Made by a program: the position numbers and the translations under genes. A DNA stretch of 64,000 nt from Calditrichia bacterium (lineage in GTDB: Bacteria; Calditrichota; Calditrichia; Calditrichales; J004): contig JACKAO010000008.1 in the NCBI GenBank assembly GCA_020635035.1, positions 62,001 through 126,000 of the forward strand. Reading direction: 5' to 3'. The notes under the pieces were generated by a model. That model did no database searches, was not told the origin of the DNA, and saw only the letters and a program-made list of their open reading frames with translations. Positions within the stretch are counted from its first letter, which is position 1. Each line of letters opens with the position of its first letter. Below are positions 53,760 to 62,723 of this stretch, one piece after another.

Positions 53760-56700
53760 TTATTTAATAAGCAAGCCACGGCGGATTTTAACCTTCTGTC
53801 CGGCACTAAGTTTAAAAATATATATTCCGGAGCTCATGTTTCCTGCATCCCAGACAGCAGAGTAACTGCCGCTTTCCATGTTTTGATTGATCAGGGTTGC
53901 AACCTGCTGACCAAGCACATTGTAAACTTCCAGTTTTATTTTTGCATTTTCATTTATACTGAAATTTAACTGGGTAACCGGGTTAAAGGGATTTGGGAAA
54001 ACGGGTTTAAGATCAAAAACAGCCGGATAAAAATCCGTTTCTATATCAAGGCCGTTTAAGTATTCACGCGTGCCTACAGCCAATACATAATTCTTTCTCT
54101 GCAGGTTTTTTGTGGCAAAAACAAGGTTTGATTTATTTTTAAGATTGTAGGATGCATGGGTATCCATATCTACAAGAAAGACATCTATGTTTTCAGGAAG
54201 CTGGACTCCACTGAACTGAAGATTAAGGCTTTCCTGTTCAGGATTTGTAAAACAGGTAATATCCCATGTATTGCCCTCTTCGTGTACTGAACGGATATCT
54301 GCTGACTGGAATGAGTTTTTGTTAAAAGAAACAACAAGCTGACCCGGTAATCGCGGTGGTGCCTGAAGGTCGTATTTATCCTGACTATCACTTGCATCAT
54401 TCAGCTGACCGGCAAAATTGAAACTGCTCGAGCTTTTACCGTCATTCGCTTTTATACGGATCAGCCATTCACTATCTGTGTTTTGATGCGATGTGTAAAC
54501 TGATTTTGAAAGCAGGGTGGTACTTTTTTTAGGAACAATATACAAATCAGCCGCTGAAGTAAGGTTAACAGCATAACCAGTCCAGGGACGGAGCACGTTG
54601 CCATTAAGCTGCCAGTCACCTTCATATTTCCAGATTTTAAGATCCATCTCCGGAATTGTATAAATACTGTCAACTGCAAAGTTGAATGGGTTACCAATCA
54701 GATTCCAGCCCCTTGGAAGACTTAGTTTGTATGGCCCGGAAACATCGACCGTTGTCCCGAGTCCGGAACTCATTACTACATCATTCCTTGTAATAAAAAG
54801 ATAGCCGCGCCCCGGTGTAAGATTACCGATATCGGGATACTCATTTAATAATTGTGTATTCGCATTAAACGCATACCAGCGGAACCTTTCTTTGTCATAA
54901 CTGCCCAGATCGTTGTTGTTGGTAATAAAATTTGCCGGCGACTGATTATCCAGCTCCACAGGAATTGAAAACAACCTGTAGCTGCTCAGATCTGTTCCTG
55001 CAGGTGGGACAGAAGGATTAGGCAGTCCCTGGCTTAAGATAACAGCAATACTGTAGTTTTCTGACATACCGCGATTATTATACGAATCCAAAGCTGTTAC
55101 AAAATAATGAACTCCGGTTTCACCCAGTGCAAATCCCGGAATATCAGCACTATAGCGATCGCCTGTGTCATGCGTCATATTAACGGAAGTAAAAGTCAAT
55201 TCTGCGCCTTGCCGGTAATGCAGCGTTACTGACTGAATCGTTGAATTATCAACAACAAAAGCTCTAACCCGGGTAGACTGATTCATTGGCTGATCTTCAA
55301 CAGGATCATCAATCACTACCTGTGGATTTGTGGTATCGGTTATTGAGAAATATTCAGAACTAACTGCATTAACCGAACTGTTTTCAGAATTACTTATGCG
55401 GATTAAACACTGATTAGAATATAAATTTGCTACAACCCACTGATAGCCGGATGGTGAAGAATTCACTGCATCAATAATCGTTTGATAATTAGTTCCGCCA
55501 TTTATACTAATTTCAATTTTAATGTTTGCCACATTGTTACTTTCCCACTGAATCGTTTGGGTAGAACCAATTTCCCATTTTTCACCACCTGATGGTGAAA
55601 GAACATTTACGTATGGTTCATCGGCACCTACAATGCTGAAGGATGCATTACTCACATCACTAATATCCGAATCTGCTGTCTGGGAAATCCTTACCAGACA
55701 ATTATTTGAAGGTGTATTTGGAATCATCCATGGATAACTTCCCGATCCCGGTGCAACAGATGTGTTTTCTGTAATCCAATTGTTGCCCCCGTCTATGCTG
55801 TATTCAATTGTCAAATCACTAGCAGAATTTGAAGACCATGTGATGTTTTTTGTAGTACCTACCTGCCAGTTTTCACCACCATTTGGAGAAGTAACAGTAA
55901 CGTATGGTGCATTATTTTTTTGTATAGAAAATACATTGTCACTCAGATCTTGCACTCCGGAATTAAGGATATCCGATACTTTTACCAAACACTGTGTCGA
56001 TTCCATATCGGGGATTGTCCATAATGTGCTTTGATCACCATAAGAACTGTTTTCAACGCCTATTTGCGTCCATGACTGACCATTATTGGTACTGAACTCA
56101 ATCCGGAAATCTGATTCGTGTGGGGTGTAATAATCCACAAAATAAGAGGAATCAACAAAGAAGATTTCACCACCATTCGGATGTACTATGGTTATATAGC
56201 GATTTAAAATAACAAAAGTGTTATCACTTATGTCAAATATATCCGTGTCTGTTGCATCCGATATACGAATAAGAGCTTGGTTGGACAAGTCATTCGGAAC
56301 CGTCCAGGTAAATTGCCCGCTGCCTGCTGCAGTTGAAGCTACAATATTTTTCCAATTAGATCCGGCATCGGTGCTGTAATCGATTCTTACATTTGCAATT
56401 CCATTAACATTCCAGGTAATGTTGAATGTTTCCCCTGTAACCACTTCTTCTCCGCCATTTGGTGATGTCACAGTAATAGCAGATGTACTTGTGTTAAAGG
56501 TTGCAGATGTTGAAAATTCCGATCCGGCCCATCCCGCATCAATGGATTGCACACTCCATGTATATTCTTTATCCGGTTCGAGATTGGTTATTTTGTAAAA
56601 TAGTTTACTTCCGGCATTCCCGAGTTTCACTACTTTACGCCTGCCATTTGGAAGGCTGAGCGGGTTAACCACATTTTCAAGTAACCCGTTTTTACCAATA

Positions 56701-59700
56701 CGTACATTATAATTTAATCCGGCTGCAGCAGTTTCATTGTCAGATCCTGCATCCCAGCTCAGGACCAGTGTGTCTTTTACAAAATGACTTTGAAGGTTGA
56801 CTGGCGCATTGGGTCTTGTATTCCTGGGTATATCCGGTAAATTATTTTCAAAAAAACGAACGGCATAGCGATTATCTAAACTATCAAAACCAAAAGGCGA
56901 ATCACTTCCAACAGATCCACCAACGATAAAATCGAGATCCTGATCATTATCAAAATCGCCAAGTCTCAGAACCGATCCATTACCAAATCCCGGCAACAAC
57001 ATGGAAACATTCTCATCCAGGAAAAAATTGCCATTGTCATTTCTGTAAACAAATGTTGCAAAGCTGGACATCAATCCGTCCGGATTTATAAGTCCTGTAA
57101 CAAAAAGATCAGGGTCACCATCATTATCATAATCACCCCATGCAAGAGAACCATTTGAAACACCTTTAAGAGTTCTTGAGCCGGGTTGCTCCCATTGACG
57201 GAATAACCATCCGTTTTGATTATCCGGGTCGGGACCACGGTTTTCATAAATCGAAGTAATTAGTTTATCTGCTTCGAAATTTCCATCCAGTATTCCCTTT
57301 CCTTCACCACAAATAGCAAAGTCAAGGTCGCCATCCATATCATAATCACACCACTCAACATCTGCGTAAATATAACCGTTGTATTCCAATGTCTGTCCGG
57401 GCACAGTTGCATTAAAGTCAAGATGAATGTCATTGAAGATCCCATTTTTATTCCGAAAAACCCTTGAGTTGTATTCATACCGAATACCATCAACAATAAA
57501 ATCTGGGTCACCATCATTATCAAAATCAGCCCATGCAGAAGAAGAATTGTGAAGTGAATCATATGCCGTTGATGCAGATTCATCCAATGCAAAAATTCCA
57601 CCTGTGTTTCTATAAAAAGCTCCTTTATCTCCAATGAAAATATCAGGATCGCCATCTATATCATAGTCTGTAAAATAGATCTCATTTTCTGTTGGATTAT
57701 CTATTACAGGATCTATTGTACTTTTTCCATCTTTATAAATATAGTAAGATGAAAGTAAATCCAGGGTGCCATCCAAATTGTAATCATTCCAATCCATACC
57801 ACCCGGGGTGTTCCATTGGTTATTGATATCAACACGCTGAAAATTCAAATTGCTTTTGTTTTCCCATAAAAAGGACAAGTAAACATATCCTTCCGGCACG
57901 TCAATAAAACCTTTAGCGGCAATATCAAGATTACCATCATTATTAAAATCACCCGGCTGAATATCACCATTATATATTGCAGGAATGCCAATATCGATCA
58001 TAGAAAAAGGTGTAACAATTTCAAACGTCGCTTCAGTAGCAAATGCAGAAGGCCTGTATTCTGCATCAATTGCCTGGACACTCCAGTAAAATGTTTTATT
58101 TTCCGGTAAACCTACAATTTTGTATTGTAAAGCAGATTCAGCATTACCACGAAATACTTTTCTTAATTTTCCGGAAACAGGATCGGCATGAGCCGGTACA
58201 ACATTATCTGTCCGCGAAGCCAGACCAACCATTACGTTATATGTTAAACCGGCTGATGGAGTTTTATCATCGTTTGGTGCATCCCACTCAAGAATTACAG
58301 TATCGCCTGCAGTAGTGAAGCGAAGATTTGAAGGTGCTTCAGGAGCAGAATTATCAACATCAAATATAGTATTTTTGTAAAGCCGGGTTGCATAACCCAA
58401 GCCGCCGTTAGTACCGGAATAACCAAATTCTATAAAATCCAAATCGTTATCATTATCATAGTCCCCGATGGCTATGGCACTGTTTCCCATTCCACGCAAC
58501 GGACCATTTGTTACGTCATCAATTTCAAAAATATTTGAACCTTTATTGCTGTAAATAAGTGTGCGGTAATCTGTTGAATTTATTGTTGATCCCTGCGAAC
58601 CGGCTACAATAAAATCACGTCTTCCATCGCGGTCAAAATCTGCCCAACCCAGCGATCCCCTGTTTAGCCCTTCATACATGCGCTGATTTTCAAACCGGGT
58701 AGTTTCTGTTTGCTCGAATAACCATTTGCCGGCGTTATTCAAATCCGGACCGCGGTTTTCATACATTACAGTCACCCGGATAATATCCGTCGTATTACTG
58801 CGTCCTTCACCGGACATAATAAAGTCCAGATCGCCGTCATTATCATAATCAGCCCATTCTACATCAGCCAGAGCCATACCATTATTCGGATGACCAAACC
58901 CCTGCCCATCCGCAGTCACATCAAAATCATAACCCCAATCTGTAAACGTACCACCGTCGTTTCGGTAAAGATAACCATAATATTGTCCTGTGGTGCCCAC
59001 GACAATAATGTCTTTATCGCCATCATTGTCATAATCACCAATTGCAGCATCGCCATCGGTTACAAGCTGTAAAGCAGCTGATGCTTCATTATCCAGGATA
59101 AAACCTGTTCCGGTATTTTTATAAATTTCACCTTTCGGCGCTAAAAAGATATCCAGATCACCATCGTTATCATAGTCAATCCATAAGGCATCACCGTTAT
59201 TAAATCCGGGTAAGCCGGCATCAACTTTCACAAAATTAGAATTATTATTTCTGTAAACCAGTGTCTCCGTCAGATTTCCGGATAAGAGCAGATCCAGATC
59301 GCCATCACGATCGAAATCTCCCCAGTCCACACTGCCACCCGAAGCATTTTGTAAACCGGCATCGAGCAAGGTAAAAGAGTCCCCGCCGTTATTTGTCATA
59401 ATAGCTGTTCTGATAGCAGATGCATCATTATCAAATCCGGTAATTGCCAGATCCAGATCACCATCGTTATCATAATCACCCCAGGCCATCTCGCCGTTTT
59501 GAAAACCCGGAATACCTGCATCGATTTCACTAAAGGTTGCCGATATTTTAAGTTCAAATGAATTTTCTGCAGCAAATGCAGATGTACTGTAATTGTTATC
59601 TACCGATTGCACGCTCCAGTAATACGTTCCAAGCGGCAAATTCGAAATAAGCCGCATATGACCGGATTCATTGTTTCCACGTCTTGCAAGTGTATGTTTT

Positions 59701-61013
59701 CCAAAGTTTGTTACATTGGCATTAATGATATCACTGCCGCCCGGAGTGGATCCAACCCTAACATTATAGGTCAGGCCATTGGCTGAAGTTTGGCCGTCTG
59801 TTCCCCTGTCCCAGGCAAGTACAACACCATCCGGAGTAAAACTATGTCTTAAATTAGTTGGCGGTTGTGGTGCCGTGTTGGCATTTGACGCATTATTTGA
59901 AAACACCAGGGTAAAACGATTGCCAAGCGAATTCCATCCGGATATGGCAAAATCCACATCACGATCATTGTCAAAATCTCCGACAGCGATCGCCGAATTT
60001 TTAAGTCTTGGAAGACCTAGATCAACCGCTGTAAATCCTGCTCCCGTGTTTTCATAAATCAGGGTTGTATCAGCATCGGTTCCTTCTCCATTCAGAATAA
60101 AATCAAGATCGCCGTCGTTGTCAAAATCAGCCCATTTTACATCGCCTTTTTCAACACCTAAAATTGAAATAGCTACCTGATTCAGATTTCCGGCGTCGTT
60201 TTTATAAAGTCCGCTGAATTGGCCCAGATTGTTTCCGCACAATAGTAAATCCGGGTCACCATCCTGGTCATAATCACCCCAATCGGAAGCCGCATTCAAC
60301 ACACCTTCAAAACTTTGCTGAAACGAAAAAACACCATCTTCCTGTTTATATAACTCAGAACGACGGCCACCATTCAATCCGCTTATCAAAATATCCAGGT
60401 CACCATCAACATCGTAATCAACCCATTCAATATCACCGGACTCAACACCATCCAGGGTTATTCCGGAATCAACAAAAGTGCCGCCCTGGTTTTCATATAT
60501 TTTAAGCGGACGGTTGATATTGATATCCCTGCCGGTTACAGCAATATCCAGATCACCGTCATTATCATAATCGCCCCAGTCGACTGAGCCATCTTCCATA
60601 TTTAACAAGCTAAAATCTTCTTCAACAAAAGTACCGGCATTATTTTTTAAAATTGTTGTGAGACGGCCACCACTTTGACCTGTTACGAGAATATCCAGGT
60701 CACCGTCATTATCATAATCACCCCATTTAGCATCAGCAATTCTTAAAGCATAGGGTAATGTCAGGCTCATTCCGGCATTGAAACCGCTCCCGGTATTTAC
60801 ATAAATAAGTCCGACTCTTGTACCGATATCCTGTTCACCAATTACCAGCAAATCCAGATCACCATCGTTATCAAAGTCTCCCGATTCCAATGCACCGAAA
60901 GAAGAACCCGTTAAACCTAAATTTTGTCCCGTAAAAGAAATCTGAAAAGCTTGCAGGTTACCTATCAGAAATAAAATGAATGTAATTGATATTATTAAAT
61001 ATGTCTTTTTCAC
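53760..61013 (-). CDS. Giant surface protein: three FG-GAP/VCBS propellers, Fn3, KNH repeats, T9SS domain
   Basis: 2417 residues, starting at GTG (61013). A signal peptide (ends LQAFQ) is followed by three blocks, each with exactly seven DxDxDGDxD calcium-binding FG-GAP/VCBS motifs and closed by an Fn3-like domain (about 381, 891 and 1394). Next come four Kre9/KNH-like Ig repeats opening SPNGGE (about 1513, 1608, 1704, 1801), beta domains, and a type IX sorting domain at the end (PVFPNPFNPVTQ, then YNVLGQQVATL). It is predicted to be exported by T9SS and cleaved or anchored at the surface. Integrin-like propellers with Ig domains suggest adhesion or large-glycan binding. It follows the CsgG-like gene by 51 bp. 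No catalytic motif is visible. Confidence 0.9.
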   Translation of the reverse strand: MKKTYLIISITFILFLIGNLQAFQISFTGQNLGLTGSSFGALESGDFDNDGDLDLLVIGEQDIGTRVGLIYVNTGSGFNAGMSLTLPYALRIADAKWGDYDNDGDLDILVTGQSGGRLTTILKNNAGTFVEEDFSLLNMEDGSVDWGDYDNDGDLDIAVTGRDININRPLKIYENQGGTFVDSGITLDGVESGDIEWVDYDVDGDLDILISGLNGGRRSELYKQEDGVFSFQQSFEGVLNAASDWGDYDQDGDPDLLLCGNNLGQFSGLYKNDAGNLNQVAISILGVEKGDVKWADFDNDGDLDFILNGEGTDADTTLIYENTGAGFTAVDLGLPRLKNSAIAVGDFDNDRDVDFAISGWNSLGNRFTLVFSNNASNANTAPQPPTNLRHSFTPDGVVLAWDRGTDGQTSANGLTYNVRVGSTPGGSDIINANVTNFGKHTLARRGNNESGHMRLISNLPLGTYYWSVQSVDNNYSTSAFAAENSFELKISATFSEIDAGIPGFQNGEMAWGDYDNDGDLDLAITGFDNDASAIRTAIMTNNGGDSFTLLDAGLQNASGGSVDWGDFDRDGDLDLLLSGNLTETLVYRNNNSNFVKVDAGLPGFNNGDALWIDYDNDGDLDIFLAPKGEIYKNTGTGFILDNEASAALQLVTDGDAAIGDYDNDGDKDIIVVGTTGQYYGYLYRNDGGTFTDWGYDFDVTADGQGFGHPNNGMALADVEWADYDNDGDLDFIMSGEGRSNTTDIIRVTVMYENRGPDLNNAGKWLFEQTETTRFENQRMYEGLNRGSLGWADFDRDGRRDFIVAGSQGSTINSTDYRTLIYSNKGSNIFEIDDVTNGPLRGMGNSAIAIGDYDNDNDLDFIEFGYSGTNGGLGYATRLYKNTIFDVDNSAPEAPSNLRFTTAGDTVILEWDAPNDDKTPSAGLTYNVMVGLASRTDNVVPAHADPVSGKLRKVFRGNAESALQYKIVGLPENKTFYWSVQAIDAEYRPSAFATEATFEIVTPFSMIDIGIPAIYNGDIQPGDFNNDGNLDIAAKGFIDVPEGYVYLSFLWENKSNLNFQRVDINNQWNTPGGMDWNDYNLDGTLDLLSSYYIYKDGKSTIDPVIDNPTENEIYFTDYDIDGDPDIFIGDKGAFYRNTGGIFALDESASTAYDSLHNSSSAWADFDNDGDPDFIVDGIRYEYNSRVFRNKNGIFNDIHLDFNATVPGQTLEYNGYIYADVEWCDYDMDGDLDFAICGEGKGILDGNFEADKLITSIYENRGPDPDNQNGWLFRQWEQPGSRTLKGVSNGSLAWGDYDNDGDPDLFVTGLINPDGLMSSFATFVYRNDNGNFFLDENVSMLLPGFGNGSVLRLGDFDNDQDLDFIVGGSVGSDSPFGFDSLDNRYAVRFFENNLPDIPRNTRPNAPVNLQSHFVKDTLVLSWDAGSDNETAAAGLNYNVRIGKNGLLENVVNPLSLPNGRRKVVKLGNAGSKLFYKITNLEPDKEYTWSVQSIDAGWAGSEFSTSATFNTSTSAITVTSPNGGEEVVTGETFNITWNVNGIANVRIDYSTDAGSNWKNIVASTAAGSGQFTWTVPNDLSNQALIRISDATDTDIFDISDNTFVILNRYITIVHPNGGEIFFVDSSYFVDYYTPHESDFRIEFSTNNGQSWTQIGVENSSYGDQSTLWTIPDMESTQCLVKVSDILNSGVQDLSDNVFSIQKNNAPYVTVTSPNGGENWQVGTTKNITWSSNSASDLTIEYSIDGGNNWITENTSVAPGSGSYPWMIPNTPSNNCLVRISQTADSDISDVSNASFSIVGADEPYVNVLSPSGGEKWEIGSTQTIQWESNNVANIKIEISINGGTNYQTIIDAVNSSPSGYQWVVANLYSNQCLIRISNSENSSVNAVSSEYFSITDTTNPQVVIDDPVEDQPMNQSTRVRAFVVDNSTIQSVTLHYRQGAELTFTSVNMTHDTGDRYSADIPGFALGETGVHYFVTALDSYNNRGMSENYSIAVILSQGLPNPSVPPAGTDLSSYRLFSIPVELDNQSPANFITNNNDLGSYDKERFRWYAFNANTQLLNEYPDIGNLTPGRGYLFITRNDVVMSSGLGTTVDVSGPYKLSLPRGWNLIGNPFNFAVDSIYTIPEMDLKIWKYEGDWQLNGNVLRPWTGYAVNLTSAADLYIVPKKSTTLLSKSVYTSHQNTDSEWLIRIKANDGKSSSSFNFAGQLNDASDSQDKYDLQAPPRLPGQLVVSFNKNSFQSADIRSVHEEGNTWDITCFTNPEQESLNLQFSGVQLPENIDVFLVDMDTHASYNLKNKSNLVFATKNLQRKNYVLAVGTREYLNGLDIETDFYPAVFDLKPVFPNPFNPVTQLNFSINENAKIKLEVYNVLGQQVATLINQNMESGSYSAVWDAGNMSSGIYIFKLSAGQKVKIRRGLLIK

Positions 61014-61064
61014 GATTTCAATCCCTGATTATTCAAAATGTTTAGTGAAGTTTGTGTAGCTTAA

Positions 61065-61721
61065 TTAATTCCCCGGCGGCCAGATACCTTCAGCATCCGG
61101 AAGATTATTACTGGTATCTCCTGATCCGCCGCCATCACTTCCCCCGGCAGCTAAAACGGCTGCTGCCGCACCTGCTAAAACCACTGCACCAACCCAGTAA
61201 TACCAGGTACTGCCTTCTTCTTTCTGTTCCGCTTTTTTACCGGCTATCTTTTGTGCTGCAACATCGAGAACACCTAAAAGCCCATCAGCATCACCACGGT
61301 AATCTTCACTCACTGTTTTCATAATTCTGCCGCTTTGAACATCAATAATGCGCAGATCCAGTGTATAGGTTGAACCTATTTTTCCGATACTGCCGCCCAC
61401 CATTTCCTGAACGCCAACCATACGCCCTATTTCAACGAGACATTCATCGGAAACACATCCGCTTTGTTGAAAGCCCTGTTCATTCAGAATTTCATCCATC
61501 TGTTCGCGCTCAAGAACAATAAAAGCACCGGTGTTAACCAGCCGCGAACGCAAACGATCGGTTAAAGTACGTGCTTCCGAATCGGAAACACCATCTCCGC
61601 GCAAATCCAGCACAGCAATCCGCCTGGCCTGTGTTTGGCCGTAAACCTGCTGAATGAAAGGTGTATATATTGTCTGTGATAAAAATGCAATGAGAAGAAT
61701 TGCAGCCCAAAGGTTTTTCAA
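61065..61721 (-). CDS. CsgG/LpoB-like protein with C-terminal membrane segment
   Basis: 218 residues. The start is TTG at 61721, with a perfect AGGAGG 6 nt upstream. An N-terminal signal segment (about 1-29) precedes a CsgG/LpoB-like alpha/beta domain (about 33-140: RIAVLDLRGDGVSDSEART, FIVLEREQMDEIL, VQEMVGGSIGKIGSTYTLDLR), which in related proteins assembles in the outer membrane or activates peptidoglycan synthases. There is no lipobox. A hydrophobic helix follows (about 172-192, WVGAVVLAGAAAAVLAAGG) and then a Gly/Asp-rich tail. CsgG itself is a curli secretion pore; the pore-forming hairpins are not evident here. It is the first gene before the giant propeller protein and may help its assembly, which is inference. 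Confidence 0.75.
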   Translation of the reverse strand: MKNLWAAILLIAFLSQTIYTPFIQQVYGQTQARRIAVLDLRGDGVSDSEARTLTDRLRSRLVNTGAFIVLEREQMDEILNEQGFQQSGCVSDECLVEIGRMVGVQEMVGGSIGKIGSTYTLDLRIIDVQSGRIMKTVSEDYRGDADGLLGVLDVAAQKIAGKKAEQKEEGSTWYYWVGAVVLAGAAAAVLAAGGSDGGGSGDTSNNLPDAEGIWPPGN

Positions 61722-61771
61722 AATTACCTCCTGTAAAATTGGTCCTGTTGCCTTGAAACAAATAATAAGAA

Positions 61772-61813
61772 TTTTTTGCGAACTCCCACGCCGTGTAACT
61801 TAAACGCAAAAAA
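61772..61813 (-). promoter_or_regulatory. Leader hairpin upstream of the CsgG-like gene
   Basis: TTTTTTGCG (61772-61780) and CGCAAAAAA (61805-61813) form a perfect 9-bp stem around a 24-nt loop that contains a small CAC/GTG stem. It ends 51 nt before the TTG start in the probable 5' leader. It could be a structured leader or an old terminator; no known riboswitch consensus is visible. Confidence 0.3.
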
Positions 61814-61922
61814 TGGCATTAAAATAAATAACTAATATTTATGAAGGCTGTTTTATTATCGATATATATATGTGTATATTGAAAAAAATTTCGAGAATTG
61901 TATTTAAACTAATGAGTGCTAT

Positions 61923-62702
61923 ATGAAAATTCCAATTTTTCAAATTGACGCCTTTGCCGACCAATTATTTGAAGGTAATCCTGCAGCTGTCTGCTTTTTG
62001 GATGAATTTCCGGATAAGACAATTATGCATAATATCGCCGCGGAAAACAATTTATCGGAAACAGCTTTTCTGGTAAAAGAAAAAGACGGCTATCATTTAC
62101 GCTGGTTCACACCAAGTATAGAAGTTGAACTATGCGGCCATGCTACTCTCGCTGCTGCTCATGTATTATTTAAACATTTAAACTTTGATGAAGAATACAT
62201 CCGTTTTTACACAAAAAATTGCCGCATTTCAGTAAAGCAGGATGGTGATCTTCTGGTTATGAATTTTCCGGCGCGCTTTCCTGTGGAAGTTCCAATGCCG
62301 GCAGATTTGATTGAAGGCCTGGGCGCCGAACCGGTTAAGCTTTTTAAAGATATGAACTATCTGGCTGTGTTTGACAGTCCGAAACAGGTGCGCGATCTAA
62401 AACCGCGATTCAGGGTTTTATCAAGAATTAACTACGCGGGTATCATATGTACTGCTGCCGATGAAGAATATGATTTTGTCTCTCGATATTTTGCACCCTA
62501 TGCCGGGATTAATGAAGACCCGGTAACTGGTTCTGCCCATACATCGCTCACCACATACTGGTCAAAAGTTTTAGGTAAGAAAGAATTGGTAGCCCGTCAA
62601 ATCTCTAAACGTGGCGGTACACTTTATTGTAAAGATTTAGGTGATCGCGTTGAAATCGCCGGCAAAGCAATTACTTATCTGAAAGGCGAAATTGAAATAT
62701 AG
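61923..62702 (+). CDS. PhzF-family isomerase/epimerase
   Basis: 259 residues with the diaminopimelate-epimerase fold of the PhzF family. Key features: QIDAFADQLFEGNPAAVC at the start, the catalytic Glu in NNLSETAFL (about residue 45), FTPSIEVELCGHATLAAAH, and EDPVTGSAH in the second half. PhzF isomerises trans-2,3-dihydro-3-hydroxyanthranilate in phenazine biosynthesis, but most family members, including those in bacteria without phenazine genes, have unknown substrates. No phenazine genes are nearby, so only the fold and probable isomerase activity should be stated. It is a single gene, convergent with the GH5 gene (21 bp gap). Confidence 0.9.
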   Translation: MKIPIFQIDAFADQLFEGNPAAVCFLDEFPDKTIMHNIAAENNLSETAFLVKEKDGYHLRWFTPSIEVELCGHATLAAAHVLFKHLNFDEEYIRFYTKNCRISVKQDGDLLVMNFPARFPVEVPMPADLIEGLGAEPVKLFKDMNYLAVFDSPKQVRDLKPRFRVLSRINYAGIICTAADEEYDFVSRYFAPYAGINEDPVTGSAHTSLTTYWSKVLGKKELVARQISKRGGTLYCKDLGDRVEIAGKAITYLKGEIEI

Positions 62703-62723
62703 GTTTACAAAAGTATTTAACTT

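Noticed and set aside
61923..62702. PhzF as evidence of phenazine biosynthesis
   Set aside because: No other phenazine gene is present and PhzF homologues of unknown role are common.
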